NCBI GenBank assembly: GCA_934373455.1
Contig: CAKRON010000008.1
Coordinates: forward strand, 1-49,905
Direction: 5' to 3'
DNA from: an uncultured Marvinbryantia sp.
GTDB lineage: Bacteria > Bacillota > Clostridia > Lachnospirales > Lachnospiraceae
DNA length: 49,905 nucleotides
A program made the position numbers and the translations under genes. How positions within the stretch are numbered: position 1 is the stretch's first letter; each line of letters begins with the position of its first letter. Below are positions 6,042 to 14,109 of this stretch, piece by piece. The notes beneath the pieces are model-generated. The model was not told the origin of the DNA. It did no database searches and saw only the letters and a list, made by a program, of their open reading frames with translations.

Positions 6042-7247
6042 CTAAGCCGCATCATCATGCTGTAATAACTTTTTATAAGACATATCGATACCAAAGGCAC
6101 CAAGAGGTGCAGTGATTACAATGCCCATGACAGCTACAGAAAGAATGATTTTTCCACATGCCAGACCAGCCGCCAGTGGAACAGAACCAATCGCGGCCTG
6201 CACAGTTGCTTTCGGCAGATAAGCGATGACACAGAAAAGCCGTTCTTTTTTGGTGAGCTGTGTGCCGGCGGTGCAAAGCAGTACGCCGAATGAGCGTATT
6301 AGAAGTGCAAGGAAAATCATGATAACGGCAGAAATCCCGGCACTTAAAGTGTAGCGGATATCTACAGCGGCACCTACCAGCACAAATAGGATGACCTCAG
6401 CAGCCAACCAGAGTTTTCCGAATTTTTCAGAAAGACGCTTGGATACAAAGGCGGTACTTTTCATTTTCAGAACGACAGCCATGCTGGTTACAGCCAAAAG
6501 ACCGGATATGGAGATTTTACCTTCCAGCCAACCTTCAATGGCAATCAGAAGGAAAGAAAATCCCAGGACAATGATGACTTTCATACTATTTCGTACATAG
6601 TGCTTTCGGGCATAAGAAGTCTCAAAAAACAGATAGAGCAAATAGCCGGTCAGAGCACCAAGCAGTATGCCAAGGACGATAGATATTGGAATATTTACAA
6701 AATCCATAAGGCTGGCATGACCACCCTGAACCATTCCGAGGAAAGTAGAGAACAATACAATAACAAAAATATCATCACAGGAAGCACCAGCCAGGATCAT
6801 CTGTGGGATAGCTTTTTGCGTGCCGTATTTATTTTCGATCAATTGAACCATACGTGGCACAACAACAGCAGGAGATACGGCAGAGAGAACAGCTCCCATA
6901 AGAGCGGCTTCCGTTCTGTTTACTCCAAGAAGATATGGGGCAAAGACGATATATGCCAGTATTTCGCAGGATGCCGGGACAAATGACATCATAACAGCGG
7001 GACGGCCAACTTTTTTCAGGTCATTCAGATCCAGGGAAAGACCGGCTTTGATCAGAATAATAATCAGAGCCATTTTTCTCAGATCAGAAGAAATGGATAG
7101 GATAGATGGATCTAAAAAGTCCAGAACATAAGGACCGAGAATAATTCCGGTGATCAGCATTCCAATAATACGAGGCAACTTTAATTTCTGGCATATGGCG
7201 CCCATAGCCAGACCTACCAGAAAAATTAGTGATAATGATGTTAACAT
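6042..7247 (-). CDS. Cation:proton antiporter (CPA family), fluoride-responsive
   Basis: The product is 401 residues; ATG 7247 with AGGAG upstream is preferred over a longer frame. About 11-12 hydrophobic helices span the protein. Family signs are an N-terminal GLAMGAICQKLKLPRIIG and TGIILGPY block, a LSAVSPAVVVP stretch in the middle and an ASCDD pair of aspartates in the next helix, the usual ion-binding region of Na+/H+ exchangers. There is no C-terminal TrkA domain. The leader carries a fluoride riboswitch (7324-7385) with a terminator. Na+/H+-type antiporters are one of the known gene classes under that riboswitch, so export of fluoride or handling of HF-driven acid stress is the likely role. 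Ion specificity cannot be read from sequence. Confidence 0.9.
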   Translation of the reverse strand: MLTSLSLIFLVGLAMGAICQKLKLPRIIGMLITGIILGPYVLDFLDPSILSISSDLRKMALIIILIKAGLSLDLNDLKKVGRPAVMMSFVPASCEILAYIVFAPYLLGVNRTEAALMGAVLSAVSPAVVVPRMVQLIENKYGTQKAIPQMILAGASCDDIFVIVLFSTFLGMVQGGHASLMDFVNIPISIVLGILLGALTGYLLYLFFETSYARKHYVRNSMKVIIVLGFSFLLIAIEGWLEGKISISGLLAVTSMAVVLKMKSTAFVSKRLSEKFGKLWLAAEVILFVLVGAAVDIRYTLSAGISAVIMIFLALLIRSFGVLLCTAGTQLTKKERLFCVIAYLPKATVQAAIGSVPLAAGLACGKIILSVAVMGIVITAPLGAFGIDMSYKKLLQHDDAA

Positions 7248-7292
7248 GGCAATCTCCTTCCATAGGTGAGTTTTGAATTTGGGGATACACAC

Positions 7293-7340
7293 AAAAAAGC
7301 TGGTAACTCTGCGATTGTATAATCGTAGAAGTCATCAGCT
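7293..7340 (-). terminator. Riboswitch expression-platform terminator
   Basis: On the minus strand the stem begins with AGCTGATGACTTC, part of the aptamer 3' strand, and closes with GAGTTACCAGCT, followed by six T (7293-7298). Because the stem uses aptamer bases, ligand-bound aptamer and terminator exclude each other. Fluoride should therefore allow read-through into the antiporter gene. Confidence 0.88.
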
Positions 7341-7385
7341 TGTATAGCAGTTTTGGTTTCCCAGGGGAGAACTTCATTCCCTACG
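7324..7385 (-). ncRNA. Fluoride riboswitch (crcB motif) aptamer
   Basis: The minus-strand leader reads GTAGGGAATGAAGTTCTCCC, then AACTGCT, then AGCTGATGACTTCTAC. This matches the crcB consensus: a GGG...CCC helix holding an ATGA-x-GT loop, the AACTGC strand, and GCTGATGRCTNCTAC. Covariation supports it: GAAGT in the first loop pairs with ACTTC near the 3' end, replacing the GAGGC/GCCTC pair of the Thermotoga aptamer. Position (just after the transcription start, before a terminator and an antiporter gene) agrees. Confidence 0.93.
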
Positions 7386-7392
7386 GTTTTTT

Positions 7393-7421
7393 ATCATAAC
7401 GGAAGAAGTTGGAAATGTCAA
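7393..7421 (-). promoter_or_regulatory. Antiporter promoter
   Basis: Minus-strand TTGACA (7416-7421), 17-base spacer and TATGAT (7393-7398). Transcription should start about 7386, so the riboswitch begins at the very 5' end of the RNA. Confidence 0.85.
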
Positions 7422-7447
7422 TAAAAAATCTGAATTAAAGTAAAGAT

Positions 7448-7482
7448 GTAAAACTGTTTCATAAATAAGGGAAACGGTTTCA
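7448..7482. promoter_or_regulatory. Upstream LacI/CcpA-type operator pair
   Basis: GTAAAACTGTTTCA (7448-7461) and GGGAAACGGTTTCA (7469-7482) resemble the operator in the LacI leader and those before the reductase. They lie upstream of both divergent promoters. Confidence 0.5.
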
Positions 7483-7568
7483 TAACAAAAAATTAAAAAA
7501 TAATTATGCAAATTATACAAAAAAATAAAATAAAAATTATATACATGCTACAAAGTGCAAATAATGTA

Positions 7569-7626
7569 TTGACATAAATACAAAAAGGCTATATGATTTA
7601 GATAACAAGATAAGGAAACGGTTACA
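7569..7626 (+). promoter_or_regulatory. LacI gene promoter and operator
   Basis: TTGACA (7569-7574), 17 bases and TATGAT (7592-7597) are followed by the 14-mer AGGAAACGGTTACA (7613-7626). The operator overlaps the ribosome site, which fits autorepression. The 7248-7630 interval is otherwise filled by the riboswitch leader and the AT-rich stretch 7485-7568, in which I see nothing. Confidence 0.75.
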
Positions 7627-7630
7627 CAAC

Positions 7631-8650
7631 ATGATTACGATTAAAGATGTGGCAGAGCTTGCAGGAGTTTCAAAAGCGACAGTATCAAGAGCATTAAATA
7701 ATAGTGGCTATGTGTCACCAGAGACAAAGAAGAAGATAGATGAGATTATTGAGAAGTATCATTATCTTCCTTCAGCATCTGCGGTAAATTTATCAAAGCA
7801 GGAGACAACCACAATCGGAGTGGTTGTGCCTGAGATAGGAAATCTTTTTTATGCAGATATTGTTCAGGGAATTACCCGCAAGGCAGATGAGTTGAATCTT
7901 TCATTGGTCTTGTTTGATACAGGGAATAATATGGAGCGAGAAGAAAAAGCGATTCGAGTGCTGCAGCAGCAGCGTGTAAAAGGAATCATTTTGGGACCCT
8001 CCATTGATTATGCAGAGAGCAAGCGTGGAAAGAAACTGTTAAAGCAGCTGACAGATATGCATCTTCCGATTGTGATCTTTGACCGTGATTTTGAGCAGAT
8101 GCCGTGGGATGCGGTGATTTATGAGAATTATCAGAGTTCTTATCGTGCAGCGCAGGAACTGTATCGTGCGGGAAACCGTACAGCAGCGATTATTGCCGGA
8201 GATATGAATCTTAAGATTGGTCGTGACCGTTTGGACGGATTTCGCAAAGGCGCTCAGGATTGTGGTCTGGAGTTGAAAGAAGAGGATGTTTTGTATGGTA
8301 ACTTTTCTATGGAAGACAGTTATCAGATAGCAAAGGAACTTTTGACAAGAGATCATTTACCAGATGCGGTATACACTTGTAATAATGCTACGACACTTGG
8401 ATTTTTAAAGGCAGCCAAAGAAGTAAAAAGAAAAGCGGGAGTAGATATTGCTCTTATAGGAAATGACCGTATTGATATTGTAGATATTCTTGGAATGAAT
8501 ATCAGCTGGATTTACAGAGATACATATAATATGGGTTACACTGCGATGCAGCTTCTACAGGAACGATTTGAGCATCCGGATAAACCAAGAAGCCTGTGCA
8601 TGATACCATATCAGGTGGAGCTGAACGGATCAGAAAAAAAGAAAAAGTAA
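7631..8650 (+). CDS. LacI-family transcriptional regulator of the downstream operon
   Basis: The product is 339 residues. The N-terminal helix-turn-helix is classic (MITIKDVAELAGVSKATVSRALNNSG), followed by the hinge helix and, from about residue 60, a periplasmic-binding-protein fold (TTIGVVVPEIGNLFYADIVQG). The ligand domain is of the ribose-binding type, so it probably senses a sugar. The gene has an operator in its own leader and two copies of TGAAACCGGTTACA lie in the gap to the aldo/keto reductase gene, so it likely represses itself and the catabolic operon, with release by the imported substrate or a derivative. Effector identity is unknown. Confidence 0.93.
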   Translation: MITIKDVAELAGVSKATVSRALNNSGYVSPETKKKIDEIIEKYHYLPSASAVNLSKQETTTIGVVVPEIGNLFYADIVQGITRKADELNLSLVLFDTGNNMEREEKAIRVLQQQRVKGIILGPSIDYAESKRGKKLLKQLTDMHLPIVIFDRDFEQMPWDAVIYENYQSSYRAAQELYRAGNRTAAIIAGDMNLKIGRDRLDGFRKGAQDCGLELKEEDVLYGNFSMEDSYQIAKELLTRDHLPDAVYTCNNATTLGFLKAAKEVKRKAGVDIALIGNDRIDIVDILGMNISWIYRDTYNMGYTAMQLLQERFEHPDKPRSLCMIPYQVELNGSEKKKK

Positions 8651-8665
8651 TTTTTCTTTTTTCTA

Positions 8666-8742
8666 AAATATGAAACCGGTTACACCATATAGGGACAAAA
8701 TTCCCTATTATATATTTTCTGAAATATGAAACCGGTTACACC
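8666..8742 (+). promoter_or_regulatory. Twin operators and promoter region of the catabolic operon
   Basis: A perfect 21-bp repeat containing the palindrome TGAAACCGGTTACA occurs at 8666-8686 and 8722-8742 (56 bases apart). Between them is an inverted repeat ATAGGGA-N6-TCCCTAT (8689-8708) next to a -10-like TATTAT. The palindrome also matches the general CcpA cre pattern, so carbon catabolite control is an alternative or addition. Confidence 0.75.
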
Positions 8743-8772
8743 GACAGATAGAAGATAGAAAGGAAGAAAAAT

Positions 8773-9759
8773 ATGATTTACAAAAAAGTTGCAAAGATAA
8801 ACGAAGAAATATCAGCAATCGGTATTGGATGCTGGAACATGGGTGGTGACTGGGATTCATCAGAGGAAAGTAAGTCTATTGACGTAATACATGCAGCGAT
8901 CGATATGGGAGTAAATTTATTTGACGTGGCTCCTGTATATGGATGGGGAAATTCGGAAAAAGTTCTTGGAAAGGCATTAAAACAGGATGGTCTGAGAAAT
9001 AAAGTCCTGATTGCATCAAAAGCCGGATTGACATGGGATAAACCGCATCATACGGCCAACAATCTATCAAAAGAAAGTCTGTTAAAAGAAATCGATGATT
9101 CTCTGATGCGTCTTCAGACAGATCATATAGATATTTATCAGATGCACTGGCCAGATCCAAATGTACCATTGGAAGAGACAGCAGAAGCGCTGAATATTAT
9201 GAAAAAAGCGGGAAAAATTCGTTACGTAGGATTGAGTAATTTCGCACAGAAAGATGTAGAAAAAATGATGGAATACATTTCGGTTGACTGTCAGCAGAGT
9301 CTATATAATATGCTTGAGAGAAATCCGGCAACCTATCATGGAATTCCACTGGATTATCGAACAGAGAAAGAAGTATTTCCGGTAGTAAAGAAGTATGGTC
9401 AGGCATTTTTACCTTACAGTCCATTGATGCAGGGACTTTTGGCAGGAAAGTTCCTGGATGGAATGACGATTTCAAAGCATGATATTCGTAATGAAAACCC
9501 TAAATTTTCAGGAGAAACTTTTAAAGTATATCAGGAAGGTGCCAGAAAATTAAAGGCATTTGCAGATGAGATTGGAAGACCGATGAATGAAATGACGCTG
9601 AACTGGACCAGACAACGTGAAGAAGTGACATCCATTATAGGAGGAGCATCTTCTCTGGAACAGCTGAAGCACAATATTCATTGTACGGAATGGAATCTGA
9701 CAGATGAAGAAATTGCAAAGATTAATGAAATTCTAGTACCATTTGAGGATATGGATTAA
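8773..9759 (+). CDS. Aldo/keto reductase
   Basis: The product is 328 residues, ATG 8773 behind AAAGGAAG. It is a TIM-barrel NAD(P)H oxidoreductase of the AKR superfamily. The catalytic tetrad is present: D51 and Y56 (NLFDVAPVYG), K83 (IASKAG) and H125 (YQMHWPD). The C-terminal SIIGGASSLEQL block is the cofactor phosphate-binding region. The strand order and the LSNF motif resemble the AKR11/L-galactose dehydrogenase-like and IolS-type groups. As first gene of the operon it would oxidise or reduce the sugar, its lactone or an aldehyde released by the DeoC-type aldolase. The real substrate is unknown. Confidence 0.92.
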   Translation: MIYKKVAKINEEISAIGIGCWNMGGDWDSSEESKSIDVIHAAIDMGVNLFDVAPVYGWGNSEKVLGKALKQDGLRNKVLIASKAGLTWDKPHHTANNLSKESLLKEIDDSLMRLQTDHIDIYQMHWPDPNVPLEETAEALNIMKKAGKIRYVGLSNFAQKDVEKMMEYISVDCQQSLYNMLERNPATYHGIPLDYRTEKEVFPVVKKYGQAFLPYSPLMQGLLAGKFLDGMTISKHDIRNENPKFSGETFKVYQEGARKLKAFADEIGRPMNEMTLNWTRQREEVTSIIGGASSLEQLKHNIHCTEWNLTDEEIAKINEILVPFEDMD

Positions 9760-9787
9760 AGTTTTAGCGATGTAATGGGGGAATGAA

Positions 9788-11308
9788 ATGACAAAGTTTT
9801 TAATTGCGCATGACCTGGGGACTTCGGGCGATAAGGCAACGTTATTTACCACAGATGGAGAGCTGGTAAAAAGTATTACATATGTGTATGATACACATTT
9901 TTTTAACAGTACCTGGGCAGAACAGAATCCGGATGACTGGTGGAAAGCAATTTGTGAAAATAATGAGGAACTGCTGAAAGAAATAGATAAGAAACAGGTA
10001 GCTGGTATGGCTTTCAGTGGCCAGATGATGGGATGTGTTCCGGTTGATAAAAATGGAAGAGCTTTGAGACCGGCAATTATCTGGGCAGACCAGAGAAGTC
10101 AGGATCAGGAGAAGCAGATCAAAGATAAAATTGATGAACAGGAATTTTACCGGATTGTAGGACACAAAATAAGTGCTTCTTATAGCATTGAGAAATTGAT
10201 GTGGATAAGAGATCACGAACCGGAAGTATTTCAGAATACCTATAAGATGCTTCAGCCAAAGGATTATGTGATTTATAAACTGACAGGAAAATTTTTGACA
10301 GATTATACGGATGCATCCGGTACAAACTGTTTGAATTTGAATGAACTCAAATGGTCAGAAAGAATTTTGGCAGCGGCAGAAATCGGAGAAGAAAAATTAC
10401 CGGATTTGTATCCATCTACGCATGTGGCAGGCGAGGTGACAGGCAGTGTTGCAGCAGAATGCGGACTGGCACCGGGAACACCGATTATTATTGGAGGTGG
10501 AGATGGAGTATGCGCTGCAGTTGGTGCCGGAAGTGTCAGAGAAGGAGATACTTTTAATTATCTCGGATCTTCCTCCTGGGTAGCAATGACCAGTGCAAAA
10601 CCTATTTTTGATCCACAGCTTCGAACATATAACTGGGCACATATGGTTCCTGGTATGTATTCACCAAATGGAACCATGCAGGCAGCAGGCAATTCCTATC
10701 AGTTTATTAAGAAAACGATCTGCAAAGATCTGGAAAAAGAGGCGGCAGAAAACGGCATTAGTGCATATGAACTGATGAACCGGGAAATAGAGAAATCTCC
10801 GGTTGGAGCAAATGGATTATTGTATCTGCCATATATTCTGGGAGAGCGAAGTCCAAGATGGAATACGAATGCAAGAGGTGCGTTTGTAGGTTTGAAAATG
10901 GAACATACCAGAGGTGATATGCTCCGTGCCACAATAGAAGGAATTTTGATGAATTTGTGTATTATACTTGATGTTTTCCGAAAGGACATGGACATCACAG
11001 AGTTAAACGTAATTGGTGGACTGGCAAAAGGCGATGTGGTAAGAAGGGCATTGGCAGACATCTATGGAGTTCGTGCAAAGCGATTAAACTGGCTGGATGA
11101 GGCAACTTCCATGGGAGCAGCTGTTTGCGCCGGGGTAGGTGCAGGAGTATTGGAAGATTTTGGAGCAATTCATCGTTTCATCAAAGTAGATGATGTGCTT
11201 GAACCAGATATGGAACACCATAAACGCTATAATGAACTAAAACAATATTTTGACGAATGTTACACTGGATTGCTGAAAACTTATGATAATTTAGCACAGT
11301 GGAAATAA
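9788..11308 (+). CDS. FGGY-family carbohydrate kinase (xylulokinase-like)
   Basis: The product is 506 residues, with a GGGG ribosome site before ATG 9788. It has the two-domain ribonuclease H-like fold: phosphate-1 motif AHDLGTSGDKATLF at the N-terminus, an AIIWADQRSQ block around residue 100, ADRIVGHK-like and TDYTDASGTN substrate contacts, GGGDGVCAAVGAG (about 235-250), and a C-terminal adenosine motif NVIGGLAKGD. Closest in style to xylulokinases and related ketose or polyol kinases. It would phosphorylate the imported substrate before aldol cleavage by the next enzyme. LsrK, the autoinducer-2 kinase, belongs to the same family, so the substrate need not be a plain sugar. Confidence 0.9.
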   Translation: MTKFLIAHDLGTSGDKATLFTTDGELVKSITYVYDTHFFNSTWAEQNPDDWWKAICENNEELLKEIDKKQVAGMAFSGQMMGCVPVDKNGRALRPAIIWADQRSQDQEKQIKDKIDEQEFYRIVGHKISASYSIEKLMWIRDHEPEVFQNTYKMLQPKDYVIYKLTGKFLTDYTDASGTNCLNLNELKWSERILAAAEIGEEKLPDLYPSTHVAGEVTGSVAAECGLAPGTPIIIGGGDGVCAAVGAGSVREGDTFNYLGSSSWVAMTSAKPIFDPQLRTYNWAHMVPGMYSPNGTMQAAGNSYQFIKKTICKDLEKEAAENGISAYELMNREIEKSPVGANGLLYLPYILGERSPRWNTNARGAFVGLKMEHTRGDMLRATIEGILMNLCIILDVFRKDMDITELNVIGGLAKGDVVRRALADIYGVRAKRLNWLDEATSMGAAVCAGVGAGVLEDFGAIHRFIKVDDVLEPDMEHHKRYNELKQYFDECYTGLLKTYDNLAQWK

Positions 11309-11323
11309 GAAAGGAGCATGAAT

Positions 11324-12019
11324 ATGAACAAAAATGAAATTACACCGGAGAAACTTGCAAAAATGATTGATCAGACGTTACTGAAACCTTATGTAACACT
11401 GGACGATTTGAGAGAACACTGTGAAAAAGCAAAAGAATACAATTTTAAAACCGTTGCGATCAATAATGCACCAGTTCCATTTTGTAAAAAAGTTCTGGAA
11501 GGTTCTGATGTGCTCTGTGATGCAGCAGTAAGCTTCCCGCTTGGTCAGTGCACAATTGATACGAAAGTGTTTGAAGCAAAGGATGTTATTGAAAAAGGTG
11601 CCGGCGAAGTAGATTATGTAGTGAATATTGTAGAATTAAAGAGCGGCAACTGGGATTACGTTGAAGAAGAAATGAGACGAATTGTAGAAGCCTGCAATGA
11701 AAAAGGTGTAACAAGTAAAGTTATTTTTGAAAACTGCTATCTGACAGATGAAGAAAAGAAGAAACTTTGCGAGATTGCTTTAAAAGTAAAACCTACATTT
11801 ATTAAGACATCAACCGGTTTCGGTACAGGTGGAGCAACTGTAGAAGATGTAAAATTGATGAAGTCCTGTGTGGGAGATGCAGTGAAGATCAAAGCGGCAG
11901 GTGGCATTCGAGATTATGATACTGCAATGGCAATGATTGAAGCCGGTGCGAGCAGAATCGGAACCAGCGCAGGCGTTAAAATTGTAGATGAATGCAGAGC
12001 CAGAATGGCAGAAAAATAG
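11324..12019 (+). CDS. deoC: DeoC-type deoxyribose-phosphate aldolase
   Basis: The product is 231 residues from ATG 11324; the ATG at 11318 is too close to the AAGGAG site to be used. This is a class I aldolase of the DeoC family: D in GEVDYVVNI, the Schiff-base lysine in FIKTSTGFG and the second lysine in VKIKAAGG are all in place. DeoC splits 2-deoxyribose-5-phosphate to acetaldehyde and glyceraldehyde-3-phosphate. The usual partners for deoxynucleoside salvage (phosphopentomutase, nucleoside phosphorylase) are absent here. It is instead placed after an FGGY kinase, so the natural substrate may be another phosphorylated deoxy or keto sugar. Confidence 0.9.
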   Translation: MNKNEITPEKLAKMIDQTLLKPYVTLDDLREHCEKAKEYNFKTVAINNAPVPFCKKVLEGSDVLCDAAVSFPLGQCTIDTKVFEAKDVIEKGAGEVDYVVNIVELKSGNWDYVEEEMRRIVEACNEKGVTSKVIFENCYLTDEEKKKLCEIALKVKPTFIKTSTGFGTGGATVEDVKLMKSCVGDAVKIKAAGGIRDYDTAMAMIEAGASRIGTSAGVKIVDECRARMAEK

Positions 12020-12034
12020 GAGATAATCAGTCTG

Positions 12035-12910
12035 ATGAAATACGGAATCTATTATGCTTACTGGGAAAAACAGTGGGGCGCAGATTATCTGAAATATGTA
12101 AAAAAAGTTAAAGATCAGGGATTTGATATCCTGGAAATATCCTGTGCCGGATTAAAAGATATGCCGAAAGAAGAAATAGAGAAACTGAAAGCATATAAAG
12201 ATGAACTAGGTATTGAATTGACAGCAGGGTATGGACCAAAACCAACAGAAGATATTTCTTCATCAAATCCAGAGATTGTAAAAAATGCATTTCAGTTTTG
12301 GAAAGAGACATTTCCAATATTAAAAGAACTGGATGTACATATTGTGGGAGGTGGACTCTATTCCAGCTGGCCGGCAGATTATTCAAAAGAGCCAGATAAA
12401 GCAGGAGATTTAGAACGCAGTATCACCAACATGAAAGAATTGGCGAAAATGGCGCAGGAATATGACCTGACATTGGGAATGGAAGTGCTGAATCGTCATG
12501 AAGGATATCTTTTAAACACTGCCAAAGAAGGTGTCAGGTATGTGGATGAAGTGGGAGAAGAAAACGTAAAAGTAATGCTGGATACTTACCATATGATTAT
12601 GGAAGAAGATGATTTTACTGAAGCAATCCTTACCGCAGGAAAAAAACTGGGACATTTTCATGTAGGAGAAAACAACCGAAAATTACCTGGTCAGGGTCAC
12701 ATTATTCCGTGGAATCAAATCGGAGACGCATTAAGAAAAATCGAATATCAGGGAGCGGTGGTTATGGAACCGTTTGTCATCTGTGGAGGACAGGTGGGGA
12801 AAGATATACGAATTTGGCGAGACTTGAAAGATGATTGCAGCGAAGCAATTCTGGATCAGGAAGCAGCCCAATCCGTGCAGTATCTTAGAAAAACATTTAA
12901 ACAGCAGTAA
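12035..12910 (+). CDS. Sugar phosphate isomerase/epimerase (xylose isomerase-like TIM barrel)
   Basis: The product is 291 residues with GGAG about 12 bases upstream of ATG 12035. The fold is that of AP_endonuc_2/TIM epimerases such as D-tagatose and D-psicose 3-epimerase: N-terminal MKYGIYYAYWEKQWG, metal ligands E in LGMEVLNRHEG, D in VMLDTYHM, H in GHFHVGENNR and E in AVVMEPFV. The GHFHVGENNRKLPGQG motif is typical of ketose 3-epimerases. It probably interconverts ketoses before phosphorylation. The spacing to deoC (15 bases) shows they are one operon. Confidence 0.88.
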   Translation: MKYGIYYAYWEKQWGADYLKYVKKVKDQGFDILEISCAGLKDMPKEEIEKLKAYKDELGIELTAGYGPKPTEDISSSNPEIVKNAFQFWKETFPILKELDVHIVGGGLYSSWPADYSKEPDKAGDLERSITNMKELAKMAQEYDLTLGMEVLNRHEGYLLNTAKEGVRYVDEVGEENVKVMLDTYHMIMEEDDFTEAILTAGKKLGHFHVGENNRKLPGQGHIIPWNQIGDALRKIEYQGAVVMEPFVICGGQVGKDIRIWRDLKDDCSEAILDQEAAQSVQYLRKTFKQQ

Positions 12911-12978
12911 TTTAAATATTTATGAAACAAAGTATCGTTAGTGATACTAAAAAATAAAAAAGTAAAGGAGAAACAAAA

Positions 12979-14019
12979 ATGAAAAGAAGGTATTTATCAA
13001 CATTAGCGGGAACAATGGCAGCAGCAATGATGGTTTGTGGGGGCACTGTATTTGCTGAAGAGACTCCGGACTCACTGGATATTGTATGGGTAACCTGCTC
13101 AACAGAATCAGAATTCTGGCAGTATCAGCAGATCGGTATGGAAAATGCAGTAAAAGACATGGCAGAAAAATACGGTATTGAAATTAATTTCACAACAGTA
13201 GGTCCTGCAACAGAAGCAGAAACAGAAGCTTATATCCGTGCCTTTGAAAATGCAGTAGCATCTAAACCAAATGCAATTATTTCAGCAACACAGGTGCCGG
13301 ATTCTACAATTGCAGTATCGAAAGAAGCTATGGATCAGGGTATCGTAGTAAACTTCACAAACTGTGGATTGGAACCGATGGATTCTGACGAATATTCAGA
13401 CTGTTATAACCAGTTCTACACAACTGTCAGCGCAGATATCGGAGATATGGCCGGAAAAGTTATGCTGGAATTAATGGAAAAAGCAGGAATCGAAGCAAAG
13501 GGAACCGTAGCTATGGAATTTTCAAATGTAAATCCTGCACTTCAGCCACGTATGGACAACTTCAAAGCTTATCTTGAGGCTAATTCAGAATTAACAGTTT
13601 TGGATACACTGTACAACAACAACGACCTGAACCAGGGACAGGCAGATATTGAAAATGAAATTGCTACATATGGTGATGACTTAGTTGGTATTTATGGAGC
13701 AAACAATACATCTGGTGACGCAATTGCTCTGGCAGTAGAAAATGCAGGCATCAAAGATAAGGTCATTACAATTGGTGTTGACTCTGATCCTACTGAAATT
13801 GCAGCATTGGAAGCAGGAACCATCGATTGTATTATCGTTCAGGATGCTTATGGACAGGGATATGCAGCATTGGAAAATGCAGTAGAAACAATTATGGAAG
13901 GTGCAAATCCTGAATCAGAACAGAAAGTAGCAATGGCACCTGTAGCAGTTACCACAGATAATATGCATGAAGATGAATATGCAGCTATGCTGGATCCTAC
14001 TCTTAAAAAAGCAGAATAA
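12979..14019 (+). CDS. Ribose-type ABC sugar-binding protein
   Basis: The product is 346 residues. A signal peptide (MKRRYLSTLAG, then a hydrophobic stretch to TVFAEE) ends in an A-x-A-like site near residue 26. There is a cysteine at about 21, but it is not in a lipobox, so lipid anchoring is not evident. The mature protein is a periplasmic-binding-protein type I fold (WVTCSTESEFWQYQQIGMENAV; GVDSDPTEIAALEAG), as in RbsB. It delivers the operon's substrate to the ATPase and permease that follow. AAGGAG precedes the ATG. A small inverted repeat (12931-12948) lies in the leader. Confidence 0.93.
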   Translation: MKRRYLSTLAGTMAAAMMVCGGTVFAEETPDSLDIVWVTCSTESEFWQYQQIGMENAVKDMAEKYGIEINFTTVGPATEAETEAYIRAFENAVASKPNAIISATQVPDSTIAVSKEAMDQGIVVNFTNCGLEPMDSDEYSDCYNQFYTTVSADIGDMAGKVMLELMEKAGIEAKGTVAMEFSNVNPALQPRMDNFKAYLEANSELTVLDTLYNNNDLNQGQADIENEIATYGDDLVGIYGANNTSGDAIALAVENAGIKDKVITIGVDSDPTEIAALEAGTIDCIIVQDAYGQGYAALENAVETIMEGANPESEQKVAMAPVAVTTDNMHEDEYAAMLDPTLKKAE

Positions 14020-14044
14020 GATGTATATTATGTGAGGATGTGAG

Positions 14045-14068
14045 CTGGCGGAATATCATTTCCGCCAG
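14045..14068 (+). promoter_or_regulatory. Intercistronic hairpin after the binding-protein gene
   Basis: CTGGCGGAA (14045-14053) pairs perfectly with TTCCGCCAG (14060-14068). No T-tract follows. It probably protects the upstream message and lowers expression of the ATPase relative to the binding protein. Confidence 0.65.
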
Positions 14069-14109
14069 TCATATAAAAGGTAAGCTCAAAGACAGTGGGA
14101 GGTTATAGC

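Noticed and set aside
8671..8740. Operators as exclusive CcpA cre sites
   Set aside because: The same word occurs in the LacI gene's own leader and as twin copies before its operon, so a LacI operator is simpler; CcpA is kept as an alternative.
12979..14019. Lipoprotein lipobox at C21 of the binding protein
   Set aside because: The residues before the cysteine are M-M-V, which do not match [LVI]-[ASTG]-[GAS]-C.
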